Positions 33,640 to 45,145 of a stretch of DNA of 64,000 nt are shown here, in pieces. The notes under the pieces are model-generated. The model was not told the origin of the DNA. It saw only the letters and a list, made by a program, of their open reading frames with translations, and searched no databases. The first letter of the stretch is position 1; every line of letters begins with the position of its first letter. Source of the DNA: Haliclona indistincta (lineage: Eukaryota; Porifera; Demospongiae; Haplosclerida; Chalinidae); NCBI GenBank assembly GCA_964017065.1, contig OZ024783.1:10506885-10570884 (forward strand), given 5' to 3'. Both the position numbers and the translations under genes were made by a program.

Positions 33640-34065
33640 GAAGGTGATGAGTATTGTTCAGTGGACCCTTGCTAATCCAAACTGCTCTAGCAAGCTCACC
33701 TGCCATCTGGCAAAAATGGTTATTATGGATTTCACAAAGCGATGCTCGTACGCGATATTACAGCTGTGTGCTGCCTGGTAGCTCAAGTGCATTACTGTAA
33801 TATCGCGTACAAGCATAACTCGGCGAAATCCATGCAACCTTTTACACAGATGGCAGTTGAGCTTGCTAGAGCAGTTTTAGTTTCGTAAACTTCACACAAC
33901 CGATTGTGCTTGGTCGCCACCGGGTGGGCTCATCTTTCCACTATGGCTAATGCTGCGTAACAGAAACTTCATATGAACGAAGACTATCGATAGACAAGCA
34001 AACTTCACTCTGCAAGTCCGTCTGTACAAATACCCGTGGCTAAAATATAAATCTACTTACCAAAG
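33640..34065. repeat. Foldback repeat family R2, copy 2
   Basis: Palindrome centred near 33,785, with arms carrying GATGCTCGTACGCGATATTA and its complement, followed by the same right flank as copy 1 (AGACTATCGATAGACAAGC and GCAAGTCCGTCTGTACAAAT). More diverged than the copy at 960-1425. Confidence 0.75.
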
Positions 34066-34392
34066 ACATGAATATAATAAATACTGGTATCCCGGCCATC
34101 TAAATGAAGTGATCTGAGTCGAGTTCAAATGTGCACTAATTCTATCTGATTGACTTCCAGCATTCAAACAAGACTTTAATATGAATGACAGCAGGTTAAA
34201 ATAGAAGCAAACAAAAATTGTCTTGACCAAGACTCTTCAATGTTAGGTGAACATCATAACTACTGATAACATAAGAAAGTATTTAAACTTCCACAACTTC
34301 ATATCATACTGAACAACAAAGAAGAAATGTCAAACATTTTGATAAGTAGACAAAATCGTTTTGTTTATGAAAAAGCAGATGCTTTATGACTA

Positions 34393-36097
34393 TCAAACGG
34401 CACTGTAGAGCCTTGTAGCTTGATAGAATGATCTCTGTTCTTGCATATACTCCTCCTCCTGGTCTAACCACCTCTCATGAGTGTCCTCAATCATTCTTTG
34501 CACATTGACTATCTCGTCTCGCTGTCGGTAGCGGTAACGTCTGGACACACATGAGAACAGCACAAGAGACACAAGGATCAGAAACCCTTTCACTCCTTCA
34601 TAGATCAGCCAGGAACTCCTCTCAATGATGAGATTGTCTAGAATGGCTACTACTAGGTACCTGATGCTGAAGGTGGCATACCACAGACCAATGAGCAGCC
34701 CCTGGGTACTGCGAGGAGCCTGGGCACTGATGAACTCAAATACTGTCATGGAGACAAGCAGAGAAGAGAGACCATTAAGGAGCTGAGGAATGATGAACCA
34801 CAAGTAGGTGTTGTCAACTGGGTCATTGTACTGATGACAATCTAAACTAACACAGCCAGTACGAATAAAATAGCATTTTGTACTCGGAGGATAATGAAAA
34901 TGTTTGGGTACAACAGTGTGATGTTGCTGCCAGTATGTGGTGTCATGGTTAACAACCACTATGATATACAAGACAACTTGTAGTAGTGAGAGGTACAGAC
35001 CTATCCACATTTTTGTCAGCATTTGAACATTCATCACTCTTGGAAACACTTTCATAATCACCAGTCGATACAGTGGTATACCAACTACTGAGACAAGAGT
35101 GCTCAAGTGGAGTGGATTGTATATAATCAGTAGCAGTACTGGTAGTGAAGGACAGCTGGTCCTCTGGAGCTGTTCTGGAGCAGAGTAGCCATCTCCTGCT
35201 AGATGGTATCCAAACAGACACAGGAGGAGTGGTAGGATGCGTAGGAATGTCTTGGTGTCCTCCACCTCCTCATTGGTGAATGGTCCTCCATACTTATTCT
35301 TTCCGAGGTCAATACGACGTGGAATATCCTCCTCCCAGTAGGTGAAGGCACTGCGATGCTCAGGGACCTTGTGGTTCCAAGAGTACTTGAGCACTCTGTA
35401 AATATTCTTGAACGGATTAAGTCCAGCTTTCTGAATGTAGAAAATTCTCTTTAACGCACAAATTTTGATAAGTAGTAATGTAGCAAGAACCACAACTGTG
35501 ATACCAGCCAGAACATTATGCTGAGTGAAGATGTTCTCCTTTGCTCAAAGTGCCATGCGTTAATACATTAACTTCAGTTTCCATAACAAACGTACTACCT
35601 ACAGTATAGAACAATGCTAAACTGCCAACATTCTGAGCCCAGTAGTACCAGTGGATGAAAGCAATCAGTTTTGGTGTAGGAGCCTCTAGTAACTGATCCA
35701 GTCCAAACTGAACGGCATTTGCTTGAAACAATCCTAGTCCAACAGCGTAAATCACAACCATGATAAGGAAAAATACGTCATTTTCTTACTTATTTATATA
35801 AATGGAGAGGTACCACCAGACAGATTCAGCTATAGCTAATATTCCACTGAATATAACTAAACAAGCTGCAATGATGAGCATAACGAATGAACACTTCAGG
35901 CTACGATATCTGGTCAGGTAGACATCTGTCAGGTGACCCACGAGTGGATAGAGTAAGAACAGTAGTCCTAGTCCAATGAAGTATGATATTCTATCATATA
36001 GAATTGTTGCTATCAGCATATATTCTTTCCGACTGATATTGCACAATTCCACAACCAGACAACAGACGATCACTAGCAGAGAACCACGTAGCTTCAT
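34393..36097 (-). pseudogene. SLC15/POT-family transporter, copy 2 (broken)
   Basis: Starts with the same MKLRGSLLVIVCCLV as its neighbours and keeps the family signatures (YYWAQNVGSL, GDGYSAPEQLQ, FEFISAQAPRSTQGLLIGLW). An in-frame TAA interrupts it at 35,786-35,788 (after YLSIYINK), and a frameshift lies between about 35,516 and 35,490, just before the segment GITVVVLATLLLIKIC. The 3' two-thirds, from 35,493 to 34,393, is an uninterrupted frame almost identical to copies 1 and 3. One break alone might be a sequencing error; two favour a pseudogene. The sequence between about 34,940 and 35,330 is nearly the same as in the intact copies, suggesting gene conversion. Confidence 0.85.
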
Positions 36098-36721
36098 GTT
36101 GAACTGAAACGTAACACGATAAACTCACAGAACGTATACATATACAGGTATAGTTATGTTATGCGCTACAAACAAGTGTCATGTATACAGGTGTGCACAT
36201 AAGCAATGTCTTGTTGACATACAAAAATTGCTGAAATGTTCCATTTGTTAAATAAATTTACACTCTGTTTATGCACGGAATGATAGTAAATGGCTGTACA
36301 CTAATGTAAAGACTCTATCACATCTTCTCTGGTCTGAGCTGATGTCATTCTTATAACAATAGCTGTGTGGTTGGTGAAGTACACATATGCTAGTGATAGG
36401 AATACTATAATAGAGTGTTCATTTCACTTTGAATGATTCTGCTCGATTGGGAAAATCGTTTTGTCAGCTTCCTTTCAAGCATCAACCATCAAGGGATGTA
36501 CGTAACCATGAAGATACAGTTAACAGTTTAAACTTGAAACAAGCGAAGGCATTACAGAAGTAACTCCGGTAGACTATTGATGTCTTCATGTACATAGGAG
36601 ACCAATGAAGTTGCCATGCAGGCATATTTTGTACTCAGAAAGCATGTTTGGCTTGCCATTGTTTGATGCCAGTTGTTGTGCCGCTAAAGGGACTGTATCT
36701 TACTATCAGGCAAACCAGAGG

Positions 36722-37560
36722 CTTTTTATGCCTCGGTGGGCGGAGCCACGAGGCATACAGTAGTCGTGTTGTGTGTGTGTGTGTGTGTGTGTCATTCTGT
36801 CCGTTGCCGGCATAGCGCATCGCACGTTAAAAACTAAGCACTGATATCAGCAACACAGGTAGAAATCGCTATTTGCTCGGAACTGTATTGATAAATTGTT
36901 GGTTCTAAAGCTCCGTTCGTGAGTTATGGCGTGAGATGCTTACCTCGATGGCTGTTCCCGGCTATCTGGACTCCTCTAAAGACAAAACAGTTTACAGCTG
37001 ACTGCCTTACAGCTAGTGGGTTCGTTTGTACTACAAAACAGCTTGGTAGGTCCAGCGAAATTCTCTCGAAGGCCTACATGTAGATCTACAGCTCGAGCTT
37101 GAGCTGCAGTAGTTGCTGATGATCTAGAGTTCTCCGTAGACAAAACTATCCACAGTTGACTACCTAGAAGCTGATAAGTCACAGGATAGCAGCGTATTTC
37201 TAAAGAAATTGTGTAAGCAAGCTATGGACGCTATCTCGCTCGTGTATGTGCTGTGCCGTGCTCTGCACTCGAATTGAACTTTATATACACGCCCAGTTGA
37301 ATTAGTGGTCAGCACTGATTGGCTTCTGATTGCATAACTATTATACTGCATTGTGATTGCTGTACTTGCTGTACAGAAATCCTGTATAGATGCATCTGCA
37401 GTTGCTGTGTTTGTGGAATGGTGGATAGTTACTGTACAGGAATTGTGCTATAGCTTGTATAATAGGTGGAGTTTACTGTAGCTAGTCCAGTGCTGTGTAC
37501 AATGGAATTTCACCGAGGCATCAGCACCTTTGGTGCCTAGTTGATTTTGAAGAGATTGTT
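36722..37560. repeat. Interspersed repeat family R1, copy 2 (inverse), with (GT)n
   Basis: Begins ATGCCTCGGTGGGCGGAGCC and ends near CACCGAGGCATCAGCACC. A (GT)n run lies at about 36,768-36,792. The part 37,125-37,330 is the inverse counterpart of 53,753-53,960 and 1-130 (GTCAGCACTGATT, TAGCTTGCTTAC-like blocks). GAGGCAT-type motifs at both outer ends may be short terminal inverted repeats. Confidence 0.7.
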
Positions 37561-38444
37561 ATAAAATAAAATAAGTTTTATTGTTAAATGATACTGTTTG
37601 CACTAGTGCAGACAGGTGTTAACCCCTGTGGTAAACACCAAGTTGTTCTGAAGTGCCAAGTGCATTAAGCCAGGGTCTAACAAGTAGCTGTATCCCCATA
37701 ACAGCCTCATAGTACGGCCTTAGGTACAAGCATGCAACAATGCCCCGCAGAGGCTCACGCACTCAAACAGCCACTACTAAAAGGCAGCTCAAGCATGGTC
37801 ACGCACATGATAGTCGTTATACTCGCTCACTGCTCCGCTGAGCTCTTATTCTCACCCACCTCACCCACCACTCATCCAATACCACTATTGTATGCCACTG
37901 TGAAATTGAATAAAAATGGGGGGGTTAAGGTGCCCCGCAGGGGAGTGTCATTAGCCTGACACGCTTGTCAGACACTCTCAGGACACCTCGGACTACCTTC
38001 CTCTTTTAACGCCAAAACCCTGTTGAATATAGCTAGAAGGCAGCCTCACCAGCATGTCAGGTGTCACGGAGTTAATTTTATTTCTGATCATCGCATCTTG
38101 TAGTCCTAGATCATAGAAAACTCGAATCTTACTGTGCAGCGAGATAAAGCAACGTACAATCAGCCGGGACGCTTAGCACAAATAACCTTGCTCCCGTTGC
38201 CGGGACCGGTCGGCAATTCATTCCCGTACTGTTGCCGGGACTTTAACGGCAAACAAACCTGCTCCTGTTGGCGGAATGCGAGCCATAGCATATTGAATAA
38301 CAGTAACGATATAGAAAAAGATGATATCTAAATTTTAAGTACGATAATTAAGAAGAAGAAAAATGTGAAAGATCACTTCTGCTAGTGTACGCAATAAGAA
38401 GATAAAAACAATGACGCAACATTTTTATCACACATTTATCAACA
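37561..38444. other. Intergenic, repeat-like, no gene seen
   Basis: Contains moderately GC-rich stretches (for example GCCGGGACCGGTCGGC near 38,200) and short frames without recognisable domains. Probably remnants of mobile elements, but I cannot define ends. Confidence 0.35.
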
Positions 38445-40181
38445 TTAAGAGCTTCCAAATGGAACAGTATTGTAACTGTTTGTGCTTTGAAAGAACAATC
38501 TCTGTTCTTCCATATACTCCTCCTCCTGGTCTAACCACCTCTCATGAGTGTCCTCGATCATTGCCTGCACATTGACTATCTCGTCTCGCTGTCGGTAGCG
38601 GTAACGTCTGGACATACATGAGAACAGCACAAGAGACATCAGGATCAGAAACCCCTTCACACCTTCATACATCAGCCAGGACCTCCTCTCAGTGATGAGA
38701 TTGTCTAGAATGCCTACTACTAGGTACCTGATGCTGAAGGTGGCATACCACAGACCAATGAACAGCCCCTGGGTAGTGCGAGGAGCCTGGGCACTGATGA
38801 ACTCAAATACTGTCATGGAGACAAGCAGAGAAGAGAGACCATTGAGGAGCTGAGGAATGATGAACCACAGGTAGGTGTTGTCAATTAAGTACTTGTACTG
38901 ATGACAGTCTAAACTGTAACTGTAACTGAATTCACAGCCAGTACGAATAATGTAGCATTGTCTACTCGGAGGGTATTGTGCTGGATTTTTAATAACTGAG
39001 TGATGTTGCTGCCAGTATGTGGTGTCATGGTTAACAACCACTATGATATACAAGACTACTTGAAGTAGTGAGAGGTACAGACCTATCCACATTTTTGTCA
39101 GCATTCGAACATTCTTCACTCTTGGAAACACTTTCATAATCACCAGTCGATACAGTGGTATACCAACTACTGAGACAAGAGTGCTCAAGTGGAGCGGATT
39201 GTATATAATCAGTAGCAGTACTAGTAGTGAAGGACAGCTGGTCCTCTGGAGCTGTTCTGGAGCAGAGTAGCCATCTCCTGCTAGATGGTATCCAAACAGA
39301 CACAGAAGGAGTGGAAAGATACGAAAGAATGTCTTAGTGTCCTCCACCTCCTCATTGGTGAATGGTCCTCCATACTTGTTCTTTCCAAGGTCAATACGAT
39401 GTGGAATATCCTCTTCCCAGTAGGTGAAGGCACTGCGATGCTCAGGGACCTTGTGCTTCCAAGAATACTTGAGAACTTTGTACATATTTTTAAATGGATT
39501 AAGTCCAACTTTCTGAATGTACAAGTGCTTTTTCGTCAACAAAAATCTAATAAGTATGAATGTTACTGCAAAAATAACCACAACAAAATAGCCAATTGCG
39601 CCCATTCTGCGTAAGCCATCATATGAGAGTTGAGGCGATGTGCTATTAATTTTCTTGTTAACTTCGTCAAATATAAAACTACTACCTACAGTATAGAACA
39701 ATGCTAAACTGCCAACATTGTGAGCCCAGTAGTACCAGTGGATGAAAGAAATCAGTTTTGGTGTGGGAGCCTCTAGTAACTGATCCAGTCCAAACTGAAT
39801 GGCATTAGCTTGAAACAATCCTAGTCCAGCTGCGTAAATTACACAAAATATAATAGCAAAGAAGTCGCTTACGCCACGTTCCAAGTTTTTAAACTGCTCT
39901 AAGTTTAACTCAGCGATGCCAATTCCATTAATGATAATCGATAAACAAGCGATGAAAATGAAAATACCAAATGACCATTTCAGGCTACGATATCTGGTCA
40001 GGTAGACATCTGTCAGGTGACCCACGAGTGGATAGAGTAAGAACATTAATCCTATTATAGTGATTGAAAATAATCTTTCAAGCATATTCGATCGAAAGAA
40101 CAAATATTCTTTCTGATTGATATTGCAAAATTCCACCACCAGACAACAGACAATCACTAGCAGAGAACCACGTAGCTTCAT
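38445..40181 (-). CDS. SLC15/POT-family transporter-like, copy 3
   Basis: Single-exon gene of 578 aa, a close paralogue of copy 1, starting at the same MKLRGSLLVIVCCLV. It shows WYYWAHNVGSL, FTNEEVEDTKTFFRIFPLL, GDGYSAPEQLQ and FEFISAQAPRTTQGLFIGLW. The TM1 motif reads VEFCNINQKEY, again lacking the second Glu and the Arg of ExxER. Differences from copy 1 cluster in TM1-TM2 and in the TM5 region (about residues 170-200); the middle and C-terminal parts are almost identical, including the final residues. This patchwork suggests conversion between copies with divergence retained in the N-terminal bundle. Confidence 0.88.
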   Translation of the reverse strand: MKLRGSLLVIVCCLVVEFCNINQKEYLFFRSNMLERLFSITIIGLMFLLYPLVGHLTDVYLTRYRSLKWSFGIFIFIACLSIIINGIGIAELNLEQFKNLERGVSDFFAIIFCVIYAAGLGLFQANAIQFGLDQLLEAPTPKLISFIHWYYWAHNVGSLALFYTVGSSFIFDEVNKKINSTSPQLSYDGLRRMGAIGYFVVVIFAVTFILIRFLLTKKHLYIQKVGLNPFKNMYKVLKYSWKHKVPEHRSAFTYWEEDIPHRIDLGKNKYGGPFTNEEVEDTKTFFRIFPLLLCLFGYHLAGDGYSAPEQLQRTSCPSLLVLLLIIYNPLHLSTLVSVVGIPLYRLVIMKVFPRVKNVRMLTKMWIGLYLSLLQVVLYIIVVVNHDTTYWQQHHSVIKNPAQYPPSRQCYIIRTGCEFSYSYSLDCHQYKYLIDNTYLWFIIPQLLNGLSSLLVSMTVFEFISAQAPRTTQGLFIGLWYATFSIRYLVVGILDNLITERRSWLMYEGVKGFLILMSLVLFSCMSRRYRYRQRDEIVNVQAMIEDTHERWLDQEEEYMEEQRLFFQSTNSYNTVPFGSS

Positions 40182-41235
40182 GTTGAACTAATCGTAATTG
40201 TGAAGTGTACGCTTAAAATACAGAAACAGCAATTTTGTATTATACACTAGAATTTATGTATCAATAAACAACCACAATGTTTTCCAAACAAAGAATAGCC
40301 AAGTGATGAATAAACAACTTGTGTGTTAAGCCAATAATGTAGGACAAAATTTCTAGATAATAGAAGTCTTTCTGAGCTGTAGACAGAATTACTGGCAATG
40401 ATTTAAAGTGTGTGAAGTATAAACAATTTGTTTATGCATGAGTTGATAATAAATGTCAAAACTTAAAGCTATACAAACGAGAGCTGAAGCCGATGGAGTA
40501 GTATCAGTTTCCAGTTAGTAGTTGTAAATAATAATTCTAATTGAAAGTGGTCATCAAGGTTAGCCAGATACATACAAATCACGATATAACTCAAGAATAA
40601 AGATGTTCAGTACAAGTTAAGTAATCACATTCATATCATAACCAGAACAAAGAGCCTTCAAAGACAGTGAAAGACAAATGGATAGAAGAATAGACATAAC
40701 CTTTACACATGCATGACAAGTGTTAAAATGTTATGAATACCAAATGAGTGTAAACAGCATCGGTAAGGTAACAGTTATTTAGGTTTGGTTGACAATAAAC
40801 TATATCATAACACATTCATATACTGCTAAAGAAATGTTCTACTGACACGTGTATACAGTCAACAGTGAAGGAAAATGTACAGGTACATTAAAAGTACTCT
40901 GACAGCCCCGCCCCTTCGCAATTCAGTGGAAGGATCTAGTGTCACTAATATTAAAAAGTTGTACTGGTAGCTGTGATTGAATCAGATTGCAGAAACGTAC
41001 GGTATAATCAATTAACTACAAATATTCATGGAAGGAATGTTCGTATCCATGCGGTACTGTGCAGCCAAAGGTTTTGGTGAAATTGGGCAAACTTGATCTA
41101 CTGTTTTTTGGCAGCTATTTCTGCTCGTTCTTGCGTGGGTGTAGTATCCCATATAACCTTAATGGTATGACACACTATATCAACTGGTTATAAGTAGCAC
41201 TGTCACTAACAGTGACTGTCGATTAGTGACAACAT
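40182..41235. other. Intergenic between the two membrane-protein arrays, no gene seen
   Basis: AT-rich, no convincing coding region. The transporter array (minus strand) and the five-TM array (plus strand) diverge from here, so promoters for both sides could lie within about 2 kb. Confidence 0.4.
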
Positions 41236-41244
41236 AGCATCATC

Positions 41245-41415
41245 TGCATGTTGTACAAACAAGGATAGTCTTCCTCTCCTCAGCCTCTGTGATGGAAAGA
41301 ACAGGACCAATGCTCTCCCAGTCAACAATATGGCGAGACAGCCGGACCAGATCACTGTCACTGCATGTAGAGGCAAGAGCTTCGACTAAGCCGATCAGTA
41401 AGTTAGTTATGTAAA
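41245..41415 (-). pseudogene. Possible death-fold-like exon fragment
   Basis: The frame reads LVRLSRHIVDWESIGPVLSI followed by TEAEERKTIL, a pattern like helices 2-3 of death domains (L-x-x-HI-x-x-W-x-x-IG-x-x-L-x-I). No domain context or start codon is visible, and it sits next to a retroelement fragment. Low confidence; it may be an isolated exon or part of the retroelement. Confidence 0.3.
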
Positions 41416-41462
41416 CACCATTACAATAATTGTAATGACTTGTACTCTGAACTATTTTTATT

Positions 41463-41687
41463 TCAAGGGGGAAAGAGTGTAATGACTTGTACTCTGAACT
41501 TGCAACTGTCTGACGAATGTCCTCCATACCCACAGCGGTAACATTGGCTACGTGGTCCGCTTGAAGGGCTAGGGGTACGAACCGGGGCAGGCATAATCTT
41601 CTGTAACTTCAAATTCTCCTCTTTAACTTGTGGTTGCTCTTGCTGAAGCGCCGAGCATGTCTGTGTATCTCTAGCAGCTGTCTCCAT
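41463..41687 (-). pseudogene. Retrotransposon Gag fragment with CCHC zinc knuckle
   Basis: A 74-aa frame from ATG 41,687 contains CYRCGYGGHSSDSC, an exact C-x2-C-x4-H-x4-C knuckle. Upstream on the minus strand, right after a sequence ending TCTGTGACA, lies TTTGGCGACGAGGACGG, a primer-binding-site-like junction as in many Ty3/gypsy elements. An approximately 50-bp internal duplication (TAATGACTTGTACTCTGAAC at about 41,433 and 41,481) follows. No polymerase is present, so this is a truncated copy. Confidence 0.6.
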
Positions 41688-41689
41688 TG

Positions 41690-42483
41690 CTAATCAGCTC
41701 CGTCCTCGTCGCCAAATGTCACAGATTCATAAAACCGAGCCCAGCTCGGAGGGAAATAGTTTCTTTGCACAACCAACAACAAGACCAGGCTAGGAGCATA
41801 ATATATAGTACAATCAATGATTACGAAATATGATGTCATGCAAAATAGTTCAGAGTACAATAATTGTATAAGAATCTAACAAATAATGCATTACTCAAAA
41901 GAGCAAATGCACAATACATTAACATTTTTCGTTCTACGACCAACAAAACAATTACACAATAATGCTGTGCATGCAGTGATGCAGTAGTTCTCAACAGCCA
42001 AAACGTTGTCATTCCCTGACTGGTACACTAGTTAACATGCATTGCATCATAGCAGCAACTCAATATGAGCTGGTTTGTTGTATCCGTGGGCGAAGTCAAA
42101 CTTGTGAAATGCTCAGATAATTCATGTTGTGCTGTATTATTGAAAATTTAACGTCATGCTCATAAATGGGGTACAAAGATTAAACTGGCTTTGATGTCAC
42201 TCACGTACTGCCCTCTATTGTATGCATGTGAGTATGCACGTGAGCTGCCTATTTCATCTGGTCATGAGTTCATGCAGTAACTATGTCATAATGTTATGCA
42301 ACTTGTTTTACATCAGCAGTTATTCTTTATACTGAAAGTGACTTGTGTCACTGTAAAATACCAAACTTATCACAGAAACTACAGGATGGTGTGTTTAGGA
42401 ACAGGTGAAATCAACAATAAAGTCAGTTACAAAATAGTCAAACTGCCATACTGTACTGAAAAACGCGTTCTTTGCAAAGGACA
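41690..42483. other. LTR remnant and upstream region of five-TM copy 1
   Basis: 41,690-41,760 is the junction of the LTR remnant with the Gag fragment (minus orientation). The rest is AT-rich and without a gene. No second LTR was found. Confidence 0.4.
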
Positions 42484-43335
42484 ATGGAGATAAGAGGACA
42501 GAACTACACCTTCTACTTCATACTAGAATACTTGCCGCAAATTATATCTTTTGCTTTGGGCACGGCATTATCGCTCCTTCTTATTCCAGTACAACTTCTG
42601 GTCAATCGATCTCCTAAGCTTAAAAGGTATTTCAAGACTCAATTATTGATAAAGCATATTTTCAGCACAATGCTGAATAATTACATCGATAAGTCTGGTA
42701 AACAAATCTGCACTATATTGAACTACAAAGTTCCAGAGAGGTACAAAGTCATGATGTTGGCTATGATGTTTTCTATGACAGGAGCTGGAGGAATGATATT
42801 TTGGGATATTTGTGCATTTGAAGATTCATACATTTGCAGCACTGATCCAGACCTAGCTTGCTTTCCTGCATATCCCGATTTGACCACTCCAAGCTTGGAC
42901 TGCTCCAACACAAGCTTTTTAGAAGACAACAACATCACCTCTGTCATCTGCTACAGGCCTACGTTCAAACTAGGCCAAGCCACTGGAGGTGCACTTGGTA
43001 CAATAGCAATGAATGTTCTCTACATTATGTTCATCACTGTGCTTCTTCTTAAAGTTTCTAGTGGAAGTGAATGGACCAAGCGTCGTGCAGTTCTCACTAT
43101 AGCTATACAGATCACTATAGTAGTGATAACACTAGTCGTAACAGTTTCAATATTTTTTCTTCCTGGTCCAAAAACCACTACTCTTGAAAAACGAATCATT
43201 CTTCTGATGCTAAATCTATCTTTTCACTATACAATATTGTATAGTACTGTGCTCTTTCCTTGGTGGTCTTTCAGTACAATAAATGAAAAAGATGACAACA
43301 AGGTGAATGATAAAGAGGAGAGTATAGAAGAGTAA
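42484..43335 (+). CDS. Five-TM cysteine-loop membrane protein, copy 1
   Basis: Intronless, 283 aa. I start at ATG 42,484 because copy 2 begins at the equivalent codon. Predicted segments: TM1 about 17-40, TM2 about 87-108, an extracellular loop about 109-168, TM3 about 170-195, TM4 about 205-230, TM5 about 240-265, and an acidic cytosolic tail (NEKDDNKVNDKEESIEE). The loop holds ICSTDPDLACFP, LDCSNTSFLEDNNIT and ICYR: four cysteines and NTS/NIT glycosylation sites. FKLGQATGGALG follows into TM3, and LFPWWSF closes TM5. The family is not one I recognise. A plasma-membrane receptor, channel or adaptor are all possible. First member of a six-copy plus-strand array. Confidence 0.85.
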   Translation: MEIRGQNYTFYFILEYLPQIISFALGTALSLLLIPVQLLVNRSPKLKRYFKTQLLIKHIFSTMLNNYIDKSGKQICTILNYKVPERYKVMMLAMMFSMTGAGGMIFWDICAFEDSYICSTDPDLACFPAYPDLTTPSLDCSNTSFLEDNNITSVICYRPTFKLGQATGGALGTIAMNVLYIMFITVLLLKVSSGSEWTKRRAVLTIAIQITIVVITLVVTVSIFFLPGPKTTTLEKRIILLMLNLSFHYTILYSTVLFPWWSFSTINEKDDNKVNDKEESIEE

Positions 43336-44254
43336 GAGGAACATCAATACCAATATGAGTCCGAGAAAATGCACAAAGTGTAGCAAAAGTGATACATACA
43401 TGGTACATGTTACCCACATACCTGTACTCGATGTTTTTGTTGAAATAATTGTGTACACTTCACTCATTGACTTCTTGCATGTTGCTGACATAATTATTGT
43501 AATTAAAAATATTCTTTCAGTATAATTATTTTATTGTATCACGTGATTCTGTCTGCCTCGTGCTATATTATAATCATATTTCAATCAGCTGAGCTGCCTT
43601 GTGGTGTACCCACTTGATATAACGTGCAATCTCAACAGTTTTATTACAAGATACGTATATAAAAAGTGGAATTTCAAGTAATATTATGATTATTAACATA
43701 TTAACTCTGTAAATGGCGATGTATTGAGGTAGCCAAGGTTCTGCTTGTATATTTATCCTATTGTAAATGCTAAATGAAAGATATAAACAAAGTCATGGTT
43801 CTGAAACTGAAACGTAGATTAAAAGCCAAAATAGCTCCCCACTATTGTTGTGGTGATCTACTACTTACAGCTAATATAGAAAGCACGTCAATGTTATTTA
43901 TTGCCCATAATGGTTCAAGAGGGCAATAGTAAACTATTCCATTTAGTTATACAAAGAACTTGTTTTGTACACCAGTTCGATTCAAGCAATGCTAAATGAT
44001 ATTTGGGAAAACTTTCACTTTTATATTCCATACTATTGTGCAATGGTTAATACTTTTATTGTACACAGACAGTATGTGAATTGCTAGTTTGTATCAACTA
44101 AGTCACAATGTTATAACTTGTTTATCATAGCAATGTATTCTTTATACCGAAGAAAATGTACAGGAAGAGCTAAGTCAAACAATCAACAACTGACAGTACA
44201 GCCATACTGACAGCTAGCACTGAGAAACAAATTGCGCTCTTCACATAGGACAAT
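43336..44254. other. Spacer between five-TM copies 1 and 2, no gene seen
   Basis: AT-rich sequence. The part just upstream of copy 2 resembles the part upstream of copy 1 in gross composition and in short blocks such as TTCTTTATAC(T/C)GAA, consistent with duplication of gene plus promoter. Confidence 0.45.
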
Positions 44255-45009
44255 ATGGAGGCAACAGGAAAGACCTATAGCTACTACTTCACTAGAGAAT
44301 TCTTGCCGCCATTAATCCTCTTTGTCTTGTACACAGCACTATCGCTCCTTCTTATTCCAGTACAACTTATGCTCAATCGATGTCCTAGACTTAAAAGGTA
44401 TTTTAAGACTCAGTTCTTGATAAAGCAAGTTTTCAACACTTTGTTGAATAAATCAACAGACAAAAATGGAAAAACGATTTACATTATAATGAAACACAGA
44501 GTTCCAGCGAGACACAAAGTCATGATGTTGGCTATGGCACTTTCTATGTTAGGAGCTGGAGGAGTGACATTTTGTGATATTTATCTATTTGAAGATTCAT
44601 ACATTTGCAGCACTGATCCAAATTTGGCTTGCTTTCCTGCATATCCTAACTTGACCACTCCACGATTGGACTGCTCTGACACAAGCTATTTGGAAGACAA
44701 CAACATCACCTCCGTCATCTGCTACAGGCTTGTGTTCAAACTAGGCCAAGCCACTGGAGGTGCACTTGGTATAATAACAACGTATGTTCTCTACATAATG
44801 TTCATTACAGTGCTCCTTCTTAAAGTTTCCAATGGAAGCAGATTTACCAAGCGTCGTGCAGTGCTCACTATAGCTATACAGATCACTATAGTAGTGATAA
44901 CACTAGTCACAGCTGGTTCAACATTATCTCTTCCAGCACCAATATCCTCTACTAATGAAAAACGAATATTATCATTCATGACATATGGATCTTTTTACGT
45001 ATAGGTTAA

Positions 45010-45135
45010 CCCATGGGTTCCGAGGCGGTATGGGATATACCCGAGGCTGGTTAATTATACCGCCCGAGGGCGTAGCCCGAGGGCGGTATAATTAACCGCC
45101 GAGGGTATATTCCATACTGCCGAGGAACCCATGGG
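45010..45135. mobile_element. TTAA-flanked palindromic element 1
   Basis: TTAA at 45,006 and 45,136 bound a foldback sequence starting CCCATGGGTTCCGAGGC and ending with its complement. The centre is GGCGTAGCCCGAGGGC-like. It sits at the breakpoint of five-TM copy 2. TTAA duplications are typical of piggyBac-type insertions. Confidence 0.8.
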
Positions 45136-45145
45136 TTAACCATTT

